Positions 16,281 through 25,045 of a DNA stretch of 64,000 nucleotides are shown here, piece by piece. Below the pieces are notes generated by a model. The model did not search any database. It was given only the letters and a program-made list of their open reading frames with translations, and was not told the origin of the DNA. The DNA comes from Myxococcales bacterium (GTDB lineage: Bacteria > Myxococcota_A > UBA9160 > UBA4427). How positions within the stretch are numbered: the first letter of the stretch is position 1; each line of letters begins with the position of its first letter. Both the position numbers and the translations under genes were made by a program. The stretch spans positions 135,518 to 199,517 of the forward strand of contig DUBZ01000112.1 of the NCBI GenBank assembly GCA_012960035.1, given 5' to 3'.

Positions 16281-17681
16281 ATGACCGAAGAAGCCAAACG
16301 ACCTCAGTTCAAAGACCAGGGCGGTGCATCCTCGATGAACCCGCCGGCGCTAGTACGCTTTGCAATGTCCAAGATCATAAGTCGCATCGCAAGCGCCGCA
16401 GCACAACGCAAAGGCCGCGCCAAATCCGAACGCGCCCGAGTTTCGAAAGGCGCGCGTCGCACGGTCGATTATTTCCATCAGGTGAATGACGGCTACAGCC
16501 ACCTCGCCGCGCAGCTACTCCGGCCGCTGCTCGCTGCATACGACGTGGATCTCGTCTGTCACCTCGTTCAAGAAGTCCGAGACAACAACCTGCCTGAACC
16601 CGAGCTCCTGCTCAGCTTGTCTCGCATCGACGCGCAAGCCGTGGCAGCCGACTACGGACTCCACTTTCCTGACGCCGACAAGGCGCCCGACTCCAAGCAC
16701 GTCGATCTCGCCGAACGGATCTTAGCCGCGGTGGACAACGCCAGCTTTCCTGAAGTCGTCGTGAAGGTGGGGCAAGCAGTCTGGTCGGATGACGCTACGA
16801 CGTTGGATGCACTCGCGAGTGAACATGGCTCGTTGCCACGAGAGCAAGCCGACGCAATCATCGCGAACGGAAACAGGCGGCGAGAGAAACTCGGTCACTA
16901 CTCCGGCGGCATGTTTCACTTTGGTGGGCAGTGGTATTGGGGCGCAGATCGTTTCTACCACCTCGAAAACTGGCTGATCGAAACTGGCGCACAAACCGAT
17001 GCCGATGCGCCGCTCGTTTGCCCTCGTCCCGCGATCGAATCGGGACCGCAAAAGGACAACGGCAGCATCACCCTCGAATTCTATCCGTCGATGCGCAGCC
17101 CCTATACCAGCATGATCTTCGACACGACCGTTGCTCTTGCGCGGGACGTTGGCGTCAATTTGGTCGTTCGCCCGGTTCTGCCCATGGTGATGCGCGGTGT
17201 TCCTGTGACCCAGCGCAAGGGAATTTACATATTCAAAGACACCGCTCGGGAGGCAGAAACCTTAGGCCTTGTGTGGGGCAACATGTACGACCCGATCGGA
17301 AGTCCGGTCAGCAATTGTTATTCCCTCTACCCCTGGGCATGCCAACAAGACAAAGGCACCGAGCTGCTCTCGGCGTTTGCAAACCTGGCATTCTTCGAAG
17401 GTGTAAACACAAACAATGACCGCGGCATGCAAGCCGTTGTAGAACGTGCCGGTCTTTCTTGGGCCGAAGCAAAGCCCATCATGGGCAACACGGATTGGGA
17501 GATCGAGATCGAGGCCAATCGCCTGGCGATGTACGAAAAGGGTCTCTGGGGTGTCCCCTGTTATCGCCTGGTCGGAGCAGACGGCGAAGAGATCCTCGCG
17601 CTCTGGGGACAAGATCGCCTCTGGCTGGTGGCCAAAGAGATCCAGCGCGCACTCGGCCGAGCGGAGTCGCGATCTCGCTAG
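16281..17681 (+). CDS. Tandem DsbA-like / 2-hydroxychromene-2-carboxylate isomerase-type protein
   Basis: A 466-aa protein with two thioredoxin-fold DsbA-like halves. The first begins TVDYFHQVNDGYSHLAAQLL and the second GSITLEFYPSMRSPYTSMIF. In HCCA isomerases (kappa-class GST relatives) the S-P-Y-x-Y-like segment binds the glutathione sulfur. In the second half PVLPMVMRGVPVTQRKGIY and WGVPCYRLVGADGEEILALW follow the family C-terminus. It lacks a CxxC active site, so an isomerase or GST role is more likely than disulfide exchange. Its stop codon overlaps that of the convergent methyltransferase (CTAG, 17678-17681). Start ATG 16281 could be replaced by ATG 16365. Confidence 0.75.
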   Translation: MTEEAKRPQFKDQGGASSMNPPALVRFAMSKIISRIASAAAQRKGRAKSERARVSKGARRTVDYFHQVNDGYSHLAAQLLRPLLAAYDVDLVCHLVQEVRDNNLPEPELLLSLSRIDAQAVAADYGLHFPDADKAPDSKHVDLAERILAAVDNASFPEVVVKVGQAVWSDDATTLDALASEHGSLPREQADAIIANGNRRREKLGHYSGGMFHFGGQWYWGADRFYHLENWLIETGAQTDADAPLVCPRPAIESGPQKDNGSITLEFYPSMRSPYTSMIFDTTVALARDVGVNLVVRPVLPMVMRGVPVTQRKGIYIFKDTAREAETLGLVWGNMYDPIGSPVSNCYSLYPWACQQDKGTELLSAFANLAFFEGVNTNNDRGMQAVVERAGLSWAEAKPIMGNTDWEIEIEANRLAMYEKGLWGVPCYRLVGADGEEILALWGQDRLWLVAKEIQRALGRAESRSR

Positions 17682-18286
17682 CGACGCCCCATTACGATCC
17701 AGAGTGGATCCGCACCCGCGGGACTGCGATCGACGACGCGACTTTTTGAAAACGCTTCGTCGCGCACATGATATTGCTGAACCAGGTGGCAACGCTCCGT
17801 CGCGCTCGCCGCGTGAAAGAAGCGAATGGCTTTGGTGGGGAAGCATCGATGCGACATCGCCACGATCGAGATGCCCCCCGGTCGTAGCACCCGCGCAATA
17901 TCGGCGAAGACTTCAAACGGACGCGTCAAGTACTGCACCGACACTGCGTTCACGACAAAGTCAAAACTCTCGTCGTCGTATGGGAGCCGTGAGTCGGCAT
18001 TCAAGTCGTGTACGACGGAGTCTTGAAGCACCGGGTTCGCCGCAAGCTCTTGGGCGTTCATTCCAAGCCCTGCAACGCGACCGAGCGGCGGTTGCGTGGG
18101 CAGGTGCGAAACCCAGGAAGACATCAGGTCTAGAACGTCCGCGCCCGCGGTCAGGGTCTCTCCATAAAACTGGGTGAGCGCGGCAATCGTAGCGTCGTCG
18201 ATGTGCACGACGAGACGAGGCGCGCTGTAAAAGAGCGCGTCAGCGCTCTCATCCTGTCGCTCGAACGCGAAGCCAGGGAGATCCAA
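17678..18286 (-). CDS. SAM-dependent methyltransferase
   Basis: A 202-aa protein starting at TTG 18286 (MDLPGFAFERQDESADAL). The SAM fold is visible in ADVLDLMSSWVSHLP (motif I, non-canonical because the glycines are missing), VVHDLNADSRLPYDDESF (motif II), FVVNAVSVQYLTRP and IARVLRPGGISIVAMSHRCF. This resembles a group of methyltransferases in which D-L-M-S-S-W replaces the D-x-G-x-G motif. It lies 19 bp after the P450 stop and is very likely co-transcribed with it. The acceptor is unknown; it could act on the P450 product. Confidence 0.75.
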   Translation of the reverse strand: MDLPGFAFERQDESADALFYSAPRLVVHIDDATIAALTQFYGETLTAGADVLDLMSSWVSHLPTQPPLGRVAGLGMNAQELAANPVLQDSVVHDLNADSRLPYDDESFDFVVNAVSVQYLTRPFEVFADIARVLRPGGISIVAMSHRCFPTKAIRFFHAASATERCHLVQQYHVRDEAFSKSRVVDRSPAGADPLWIVMGRR

Positions 18287-18305
18287 GCTTACGGCCTGCT
18301 TCTTC

Positions 18306-19568
18306 TCACGCGGCCGGTCGGATCTTGTACTTCATCGGCAATGTTTTGAGACCGACGACGAAACTCGAATCAATCTGCGTCGAGGCCGACGTCCCGTGCT
18401 CCGCAGACTCCAACCGGTTCGCGAGTTCGAGGAACAACGCTCTCGCGCTCAAGCGAGCCACGTGGGCGCCGAGGCAAAAATGCTCTCCGGTACCGAAGCC
18501 CAGATGGCGATTCGGGTGTCGCTCAATGTCAAAGTCGAAGGGACGATCGAAGACGTCTGAGTCCCGGTTCGCCGAACCGTAGAAGAGAACCAAGTCGTCG
18601 CCCTTCGGGATCTTCACGCCTCGAATTTCGGCATCCTGGAGCAGCTTGCGTCGCATGTAGTTCACCGGCGACGTCCAGCGCACAACTTCTTCAACCGCAC
18701 TCTTTGCCAGGTCCGGATTCTTGCAGAGCAAGTCGAGTTGGGCTGGGTTGTCGAGCAGCGCAGCCATGCCACCCGAGATGGCATTGCGCGTCGTGTCATG
18801 CCCCGCGGTGAAGACGATCAGGTAATACCCGAATGTTTCGAGGGGCCCCATCATTTCGCCGTTCTTCATTTTGGCGTTGGCGAGCAAGCTCGCAAGATCT
18901 TCGCGCGGCGTGGCACGTCGATCTTCAATGATGGCGTTGAAGAGATGATAGAACTCAAGGCCCAGTTCGGCTTGAGCCTTGTTGCGATCTTCGCCGGGAC
19001 GCTGCAGGTCCGGGTCATCGAAGGCAAATAACTGCTGTGTCAGTTTGAGAACTTTTTCTTCGTCCTCGCGTTCGATTCCAAGCAGCGTTGCCAGGACACG
19101 AAGTGGGTGACGCTGGGCGATGAGTTCAACGAAGTCGCACTCCCCTTCGTCGCCTAGCTTGTCGACTTGTTCGCGCGCGCACTCGGTCACAATTTCGTCG
19201 AGCTGATGAATGCTGCGCGGCGTAAAGAAGCCACTGGCGACTTTGCGAAAGTCGCGGTGCTCCGGCGGGTCCATTTCGATGATGGTCCGCATGTTATTAA
19301 ATGCCGCGCTCTCGTCGCCTGTGCGACCCGCGACCTGTTCGTCGGTCATGATCACCGGCCCGGCCGCGTTGCTGAAAATCTCGGGCTTGCTCGAGATTTC
19401 CATGATGTCGCTGTGCTTCGTGATGGCCCAAAAGGGTTCATACTTTTCGATTTCACAGCGATACACCGGTGCGTTTTCACGCAGGTGCGTCCACAGATCA
19501 TGGGGTTGACCCCCGACACCGTAATTTTGCGGGTGAATCAAGTCTTTCGGGTCAATTTCGAAGGCCAT
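18306..19568 (-). CDS. Cytochrome P450
   Basis: A complete 420-aa soluble bacterial P450: I-helix FTAGHDTTRN (residues 253-262), K-helix E-V-V-R at 294-297 and haem loop FGTGEHFCLGAHVAR with the thiolate Cys at 365. No membrane anchor is present, so it would use ferredoxin and ferredoxin reductase, neither of which is in this window. The sequence style, including IIEMDPPEHRDFRKV, is like the CYP125/CYP142/CYP124 range of steroid and methyl-branched lipid hydroxylases, but the substrate is inferred only. Start ATG 19568 has AGGAAC upstream. It heads a P450-methyltransferase pair. Confidence 0.92.
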   Translation of the reverse strand: MAFEIDPKDLIHPQNYGVGGQPHDLWTHLRENAPVYRCEIEKYEPFWAITKHSDIMEISSKPEIFSNAAGPVIMTDEQVAGRTGDESAAFNNMRTIIEMDPPEHRDFRKVASGFFTPRSIHQLDEIVTECAREQVDKLGDEGECDFVELIAQRHPLRVLATLLGIEREDEEKVLKLTQQLFAFDDPDLQRPGEDRNKAQAELGLEFYHLFNAIIEDRRATPREDLASLLANAKMKNGEMMGPLETFGYYLIVFTAGHDTTRNAISGGMAALLDNPAQLDLLCKNPDLAKSAVEEVVRWTSPVNYMRRKLLQDAEIRGVKIPKGDDLVLFYGSANRDSDVFDRPFDFDIERHPNRHLGFGTGEHFCLGAHVARLSARALFLELANRLESAEHGTSASTQIDSSFVVGLKTLPMKYKIRPAA

Positions 19569-19753
19569 CGCGAGTTCCTATCCAGTAGTGGTGAGCGCGG
19601 TTCGTGACGAATCTCAAGTCTACCCCTTGAACCCACGCTTCCACACAGGCGACGCCCCGAATGCGAGTAAGTTGGATGAGTCGCGCGGGCTACCCGGTAC
19701 AGCGGCTACCACAACGGGCACGCGTTCCGAACGTCAATCGGCGCCCACTGAAC

Positions 19754-19766
19754 ACCCATATTGGGT
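19754..19766. promoter_or_regulatory. Palindrome in the P450/sulfotransferase divergent spacer
   Basis: ACCCA-TAT-TGGGT is a perfect 5-3-5 palindrome 58 bp before the sulfotransferase ATG, inside the 255-bp spacer shared with the P450 promoter. It could be a regulator site. No matching regulator is adjacent, and a 10-base-pair match can occur by chance. Confidence 0.25.
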
Positions 19767-19823
19767 AACTTCGCCCTTTGCGTTCGTTCTCGATAACGCA
19801 AGCGCGCATCCCTCGGAGCGTCC

Positions 19824-21083
19824 ATGCCTGAAGACATTCGAATTCTCGACCTCGCGAATCCGCAGTTGCCGCAGACATTTGTCGACCAGACCCGTGCGGC
19901 GGCCCCGATGGCAGACGCGCTCGTGCTCGAACGCGACGCCGTCGTGACTCAAGCCTCGAATGAGACGGGCCTCACCGACTTCGGTGAAGACGGCTGGCAA
20001 GAACGTCTTGACGTTGTGCTTCAAGGCCTGCGCGAAGACGCTGAATTGTCTCCGATCGGAAAGCTCAGCGGGTACGCTCAACTGGTCTCGTTCGCAAAAA
20101 ACCGTCTCCTCCTCGAAGACCTTTGGAAGCGACACCCTGAGATCGACGACGTCAAACAAGACCCGCCGATCATTATCGCGGGTTTGCCTCGCAGTGGAAC
20201 GACGCATCTTCACAGCCTGATCGGGGCCGACCCGAAGCTCCGCGCCCTGCCCTGGTGGGAAGCACTCGAACCGGTGCTTGCCGACAGCGAGAAACCCGCG
20301 GCGGGACAACCGGACCCGCGCCTTGAACGCGCCTCAGCGGGAATCGCATTTCGCGACCTCGCCATGCCGCACTTCAACGCGATGCACGAGATGACGGTCG
20401 ACCACATTCACGAAGAGATTCATCTGCTCGCGATCGACTTCTCGACGATGTTTCTGGAGAACATGGGCATCGGTCTCGGTCCCACCTTCCGTGACTATTA
20501 TATGGAGCGCGACCAAGCTCCTCACTACCGGTACATGAACAAGATCTTGCGCACGCTGCAGTGGCTGCGAGGGGGAACACGCTGGGTGCTCAAGAGCCCT
20601 CAGCACCTCGAACAGTTCAAGGCCATCGTCGACGCCTTTCCCGACGCGACCGTCGCGATCAATCATCGCGACCCTGTTTCTACCGTCGCGTCGTTTTCAA
20701 CGATGATTTCATATTCAACGCGCCTGTCCGCAGCAAAAGCAGATCCAGTGCGCCTCGGCCATTACTGGGCCGAACGTCTCGAACTCATGTTGCGTCGGTG
20801 TGTCGAAGACCGAGACCTGCTTCCGAAAGAGCGAACCGTCGATGTCCTCTTCCACGAATACATGGGCAACGAACTCGAAACCGTGGACGCGATCTACAAG
20901 ATGGCAGGTCTCGACTTCGACGATGATTCAAAAGCCTCAATGGCGAAGTATCAAGCTGAGCATCCCCGCGGTCGTTTCGGACGCGTGCAATACGACCTAG
21001 CAGACTTCGAACTCGACGGTGCAGAACTGCGCGAGCGGTTTCGCTTTTATACTGATCGATTCCCCGTTCGACTCGAATCCTAA
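19824..21083 (+). CDS. PAPS-type sulfotransferase family protein
   Basis: An intact 419-aa protein. The 5'-phosphosulfate loop IIIAGLPRSGTTHLHSL is at about residues 116-132, and the 3'-phosphate region TVAINHRDPVSTVASFSTM lies in the middle. LRGGTRWVLKSPQHLEQ is the family's W-V-x-K-x-P-x-H motif. An E-E-I-H and P-R-G-R-F-G-R tail is typical of the large bacterial Sulfotransfer_3-type proteins found in sterol and lipid gene clusters. It would transfer sulfate from PAPS to a hydroxyl group. It opens the eleven-gene plus-strand run and has the same length as the frameshifted relative at 1899-3157. Confidence 0.9.
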   Translation: MPEDIRILDLANPQLPQTFVDQTRAAAPMADALVLERDAVVTQASNETGLTDFGEDGWQERLDVVLQGLREDAELSPIGKLSGYAQLVSFAKNRLLLEDLWKRHPEIDDVKQDPPIIIAGLPRSGTTHLHSLIGADPKLRALPWWEALEPVLADSEKPAAGQPDPRLERASAGIAFRDLAMPHFNAMHEMTVDHIHEEIHLLAIDFSTMFLENMGIGLGPTFRDYYMERDQAPHYRYMNKILRTLQWLRGGTRWVLKSPQHLEQFKAIVDAFPDATVAINHRDPVSTVASFSTMISYSTRLSAAKADPVRLGHYWAERLELMLRRCVEDRDLLPKERTVDVLFHEYMGNELETVDAIYKMAGLDFDDDSKASMAKYQAEHPRGRFGRVQYDLADFELDGAELRERFRFYTDRFPVRLES

Positions 21084-21139
21084 GTTCGGCGACGCCTTCG
21101 CCAGCGCGCGCACTTTGATTCCTACAACCGAGGCCCCCA

Positions 21140-22270
21140 ATGACCGTGCCCGATAGTCTGAGCCGCAACAAGCTCCACGAACTACTCGACTTGATCCGCG
21201 AGGTGAGCGACCGCCGCTACGGCGCCGAATGGGGCATCGACAACAAGGGCGACATCGCGGACGGTCATCGCAACTTGATGCACATCCTCGAAGGGGGTTT
21301 GTATTCCCACTTCGACGCCGACCCCGAACGACCGGTGTTTCGTCGCATCGTTTCGCCGACGCGGAAGTTTCGCGGCGATAACGGCGACGCAATTTACTTC
21401 GACGCGGCGATTCGACCCGATCGTGAGTACATCGTCAAAGGCAACATGGCCGGTGCCGTCTATGTCTCGGTGACCGTAGAAGAAGGCCCGGGCGAAGGAT
21501 CCTACGCGACGGGTACCGCTGCAGGCCTTCACGATGGTGAATTCGACGTGGACGCCAACGGTAACTTCGAAATCGTACTTTCCTCAAAGCACCACGACCG
21601 AAACTGGCTCGAGCTGACATCGACTGCGAGCCGCATCACGACTCGTCATTATTTCGAAGACGAAGTCTGCGCGGCAGCCGACCCCACCCGCCACATACCA
21701 CTTTCGATTGAACCGACAGAAGAACCGCCCGCACCGGCTCCGTTTGACCCGGACACCCAGGACCAAAAGACCGCGGACGGAATTCAGCGCGTGATCAACT
21801 TCGTACGCGGCGACACCCTCGACCAGCCGCCGCGTAAGCCCGAAGAACAGCCCAACTGGGTCTCCACGACCCCCAACGTCTTCAACAAGCCGGAGAAGCC
21901 CGGCGACATGGCGTTTTCGGCGATGGACATCGCATACACGATGGCGCCCTACTTGCTCGGCCCCGACAGCGCCCTGGTCATCACGGGCCGTTTCCCCGAA
22001 TGCAAGTTCGCGAATGTCTGCCTCTGGAACCGCTATATCCAGAGCTTCGACTACAACAACGGACGCATTTCGCTCAACCGAAAGCAGACCCAGTTCGAAG
22101 CCGACGGCAGCTACCGCATCGTGATCGCCCATGAAGACCCAGGCGTTCCGAACTGGATTCAGACCGAAGGTCGGGCCTTCGGCATGGTGTACTGGCGCTT
22201 CTTGTTGCCCGAAGGTGAAGTCGAAACACCGAATGCCGAGGTCGTCAATTTTGAATCGCTACGTTCGTGA
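21140..22270 (+). CDS. DUF1214-domain protein
   Basis: A 376-aa protein. The N-terminal half has a helical start (LHELLDLIREVSDRRYGAEW), then REYIVKGNMAGAVYVSVTVE and FEIVLSSKHHDRNWLELTST, a pattern seen in DUF1214 proteins. The C-terminal half carries FANVCLWNRYIQSFDYNNGR and IVIAHEDPGVPNWIQTEGR, characteristic of the DUF1214 core. The family is common in lipid- and steroid-degrading bacteria but has no proven activity. It has no signal peptide. It lies 56 bp after the sulfotransferase in the same direction; GAGG precedes the ATG. Confidence 0.8.
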   Translation: MTVPDSLSRNKLHELLDLIREVSDRRYGAEWGIDNKGDIADGHRNLMHILEGGLYSHFDADPERPVFRRIVSPTRKFRGDNGDAIYFDAAIRPDREYIVKGNMAGAVYVSVTVEEGPGEGSYATGTAAGLHDGEFDVDANGNFEIVLSSKHHDRNWLELTSTASRITTRHYFEDEVCAAADPTRHIPLSIEPTEEPPAPAPFDPDTQDQKTADGIQRVINFVRGDTLDQPPRKPEEQPNWVSTTPNVFNKPEKPGDMAFSAMDIAYTMAPYLLGPDSALVITGRFPECKFANVCLWNRYIQSFDYNNGRISLNRKQTQFEADGSYRIVIAHEDPGVPNWIQTEGRAFGMVYWRFLLPEGEVETPNAEVVNFESLRS

Positions 22271-22339
22271 ATCGAATGCTATCAATCTGCCCGCACCGCA
22301 AGTGAATCAACCCGCAAGCCGCTCCCTGGAGGACTCCCC

Positions 22340-23314
22340 ATGAAAGCCGTCGTATGCAGCAAGTTCGGACCGCCCGAAGCTCTTTCTGTCGAAGAGATGC
22401 CCGACCCGACCGCGGGCGAAGGTCAGATCGTGATCGACGTCGACTCGGCGGCGGTCACATTCCCGGACACACTCATGATCGAAGACAAGTATCAGTTCAA
22501 AGCGACACCGCCGTTCATTCCCGGCGGAGAAGTCGCGGGGATCGTGAGCGAAGTGGGCGCAGGGGTCACGGGGTTTTCTGTCGGCGATCGCGTGACGGGT
22601 AGCGCTGGAATCACCGGCGGGTTTGCAGAAAAAGTTGCAGTCGGCGCCGCGTCGTCTCGGGTGCTTCCCGACGATGCAGGCTTCGCGGAATCTACGGGCA
22701 TGCTTTACGCGTATGGCACGGGCTACTACGGACTGAAGTTTCGCGGCGAGTTGCAGCCCGGCGAAACCCTACTTGTTCTCGGAGCCGGTGGCAGCGTAGG
22801 CATGGCCGCAGTTGAGCTTGGCAAGTTGATGGGGGCACGCGTGATTGCCGCCGCATCCCGCGACGACAAGCTAGCGTTGTGCAAGGAACGCGGCGCAGAC
22901 GAAGTCATCAACTATTCGACCGAAAACCTGAAAGAGCGCGCCAAGGAATTGACCGGCGGCCAAGGCGTCAATGTCGTTTACGACGCCGTCGGCGGCGACT
23001 ATGCCGAGCAAGCGTTGCGCGCGATCGCATGGGGCGGACGCTTCCTCGTCATCGGCTTCACCGCCGGGATCCCCGCCGTCCCGTTCAACCTCGCTTTGCT
23101 CAAGAGTTGTCAGATCATCGGTGTCTTCTTGGGCGCCATGGTGAGTCGCGAACCCGAAACCAAAGACGCAATCGAATCCGACTTGCTTGGCTTTATGGCG
23201 TCGGGTGAGCTGCGACCCCACATTTCGCAGCGCTATTCCCTCGAAGATGCGCCCAAGGCGCTACGCCACATGATCGATCGCAAGTTGGTCGGCAAGGTGG
23301 TCGTCGCACCCTGA
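22340..23314 (+). CDS. NADPH:quinone oxidoreductase (zinc-independent MDR)
   Basis: A 324-aa protein: MKAVVCSKFGPPEALSVEEM, GEVAGIVSEVGAGVTGFSVG for the N-terminal GroES-like fold, then LLVLGAGGSVGMAAVELGKL (dinucleotide-binding, about 143-162), GVNVVYDAVGGDYAEQALRA and GKVVVAP at the end. Zinc-binding Cys residues are absent, as in QOR/zeta-crystallin proteins. It would reduce quinones or alpha,beta-unsaturated carbonyls with NADPH, and in catabolic clusters often acts on enoyl thioesters or enones. A strong GGAGGA lies eight bases before the ATG. Confidence 0.9.
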   Translation: MKAVVCSKFGPPEALSVEEMPDPTAGEGQIVIDVDSAAVTFPDTLMIEDKYQFKATPPFIPGGEVAGIVSEVGAGVTGFSVGDRVTGSAGITGGFAEKVAVGAASSRVLPDDAGFAESTGMLYAYGTGYYGLKFRGELQPGETLLVLGAGGSVGMAAVELGKLMGARVIAAASRDDKLALCKERGADEVINYSTENLKERAKELTGGQGVNVVYDAVGGDYAEQALRAIAWGGRFLVIGFTAGIPAVPFNLALLKSCQIIGVFLGAMVSREPETKDAIESDLLGFMASGELRPHISQRYSLEDAPKALRHMIDRKLVGKVVVAP

Positions 23315-23354
23315 TAAGCGGCCCGCGAATGCTGCAAAGCACTTTGGAGGGAAG

Positions 23355-24137
23355 ATGCCCCAAACTATCGATCCAACTCAACAATTCCGCCTTGATGGAA
23401 AGGTCGCCCTCGTGACGGGCGGCAGCCGAGGCCTGGGCAAAGAAATGGTGCTTGCCTTCGCCCGCGCCGGCGCCGACGTGGTCATTGCGAGTCGCAAAGT
23501 TGAGTCGTGTGCCGCACTTGCGAAACAAGTTGAGAGCGAAACTGGAAGGCGCGCGCTTGCTGCGGGTGCGCATGTCGGAAAGTGGGACGACTGCGACGCG
23601 TTGGCCAAGCAGGCACTCGATCACTTTGGACGAGTCGACGTCCTGGTCAACAACGCAGGGATGTCGCCAACCTACCCGTCACTCATTGCAGTCACTGAAG
23701 CTCTCTACGACAAAGTGATGGACGTGAATCTCAAAGGGACGTTTCGGCTGTCCGCACTTCTGGGCACCGCGATGTTCGAAGGCGACGGCGGGTCGATCAT
23801 CAACGTAAGCAGCATTGCCGCGAGTCAACCGACCCCTGGCGAAGTTCCCTATGCCGCCGCGAAGTCAGGCGTGCACAGCATTACCAAGAGCTTCGCCCGG
23901 GCCTTCGCGCCCAAGGTCCGCGTCAACTGCATCATGCCCGGCGCGTTCTTGACCGACATCAGCAAGGCTTGGCCCGAAGCGATGCATCAGGCCATGGCAC
24001 GCATGATTCCTCTTGCGCGAGGTGGGCAGCCCGACGAAGTCGTCGGCGCGGCGCTCTACCTCGCGAGCAGTGCGTCGAGTTACACGACGGGAAGCATCAT
24101 CAAGATTGACGGCGGTGCTGCATACGGCATGGGCTAG
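23355..24137 (+). CDS. Short-chain dehydrogenase/reductase (FabG-like)
   Basis: A 260-aa classical SDR: TGGSRGLG near residue 21, VDVLVNNAGMSPTYPS, IINVSSIAASQPTPGEVPYA with Ser and Tyr, and AAAKSGVHSITKSFA with Lys. VRVNCIMPGAF and GSIIKIDGG near the C-terminus complete the fold. Probable role: 3-hydroxyacyl or ring-alcohol dehydrogenation with NAD(P)+ in the same pathway as the adjacent crotonase. GGAGGGAAG precedes ATG 23355, 40 bp after the quinone reductase. Confidence 0.9.
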   Translation: MPQTIDPTQQFRLDGKVALVTGGSRGLGKEMVLAFARAGADVVIASRKVESCAALAKQVESETGRRALAAGAHVGKWDDCDALAKQALDHFGRVDVLVNNAGMSPTYPSLIAVTEALYDKVMDVNLKGTFRLSALLGTAMFEGDGGSIINVSSIAASQPTPGEVPYAAAKSGVHSITKSFARAFAPKVRVNCIMPGAFLTDISKAWPEAMHQAMARMIPLARGGQPDEVVGAALYLASSASSYTTGSIIKIDGGAAYGMG

Positions 24138-24160
24138 CGGGCCATCGATTCCCGCTCAAA

Positions 24161-24180
24161 CAACACCCAACAACACCCAA
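24161..24180. repeat. 10-bp perfect tandem duplication
   Basis: CAACACCCAA occurs at 24161-24170 and again at 24171-24180, 26 bp before the crotonase start codon. It is the smallest of the tandem arrays in the window. Confidence 0.6.
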
Positions 24181-24206
24181 CGAAAACCGAAGCACGAGGA
24201 GCACGC

Positions 24207-25025
24207 GTGGCAGATCAAGACAAGTACGAAACCCTCGACATTCGCGTCGATGACAATGTCTGTTGGTTGACCCTCAACCGCCCCGACTCGCTCAACGCGA
24301 TGAATCGTCAGCTCGTCACGGACCTGCGTGAGTTCATCACCCAGCTCCCCGATCGAAGAGATATCCGGGTCGTCATCTTAAAGGGTGCAGGACGCGCGTT
24401 TTGCGCTGGACTCGACATCAAGGAATCTGCTGCCCCCTCGCTGACGAGCGACGACGGCAACCGCGTCACGAAGGGTTTGCGCATGCAACGTCGCATTGCC
24501 GATCTCGTCATGATGATGCGACGCGCACCACAGCCCTTTATCGCGTGCGTTCAGGGTGCCGCGAGCGGCGGTGGTTTTGCGTTAGCGCTTGCGTCCGACG
24601 TCAGAATCGCAGGCGAGTCTGCGCGCATGAACGCAGCATTCATTCGCATTGGCCTTTCGGCCTGCGACATCGGAGTCAGCTACTTCTTGCCGCGACTCGT
24701 CGGCGCATCCCTCGCTAGCGAGCTGCTCCTCACGGGCCGCTTCATCCACGCCCAACGCGCGCTCGCCACGGGGCTTGTGTCCGATGTCGTTCCCGACGCA
24801 GATCTAGACGCCGCCGGCGAAGCCCTCGCGCGCGAGATCCTCGAAAACTCGCCTCTCGGCGTGCGTCTCACCAAAGAAGCTCTCGCAATGAGCCTCGACG
24901 CGGGCAGCCTCGAGCAGGTGATCGCGATGGAAGATCGCAACCAGATTCTCTGTTCTCAGTCGCCCGACGTCATCGAGGGCATGCGCGCGTTTCTCGAGAA
25001 GCGCCCGCCGAAGTTCGCCGACTGA
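24207..25025 (+). CDS. Enoyl-CoA hydratase/isomerase (crotonase)
   Basis: A 272-aa crotonase: VDDNVCWLTLNRPDSLNAM, VVILKGAGRAFCAGLDIKES (CoA-binding loop and first oxyanion residue) and GAASGGGFALALASDVRIAG with the second oxyanion Gly. RIGLSACDIGVSYFLPRLVG supplies the second half of the active site, where Glu is more usual. The chosen start is GTG 24207 with ACGAGGAGCACGC in front. It is complete and normal in length. It likely hydrates or isomerises an enoyl-CoA intermediate of the operon's substrate. Confidence 0.9.
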   Translation: MADQDKYETLDIRVDDNVCWLTLNRPDSLNAMNRQLVTDLREFITQLPDRRDIRVVILKGAGRAFCAGLDIKESAAPSLTSDDGNRVTKGLRMQRRIADLVMMMRRAPQPFIACVQGAASGGGFALALASDVRIAGESARMNAAFIRIGLSACDIGVSYFLPRLVGASLASELLLTGRFIHAQRALATGLVSDVVPDADLDAAGEALAREILENSPLGVRLTKEALAMSLDAGSLEQVIAMEDRNQILCSQSPDVIEGMRAFLEKRPPKFAD

Positions 25026-25045
25026 ACCCCCCGAGGAGTTTCCCC

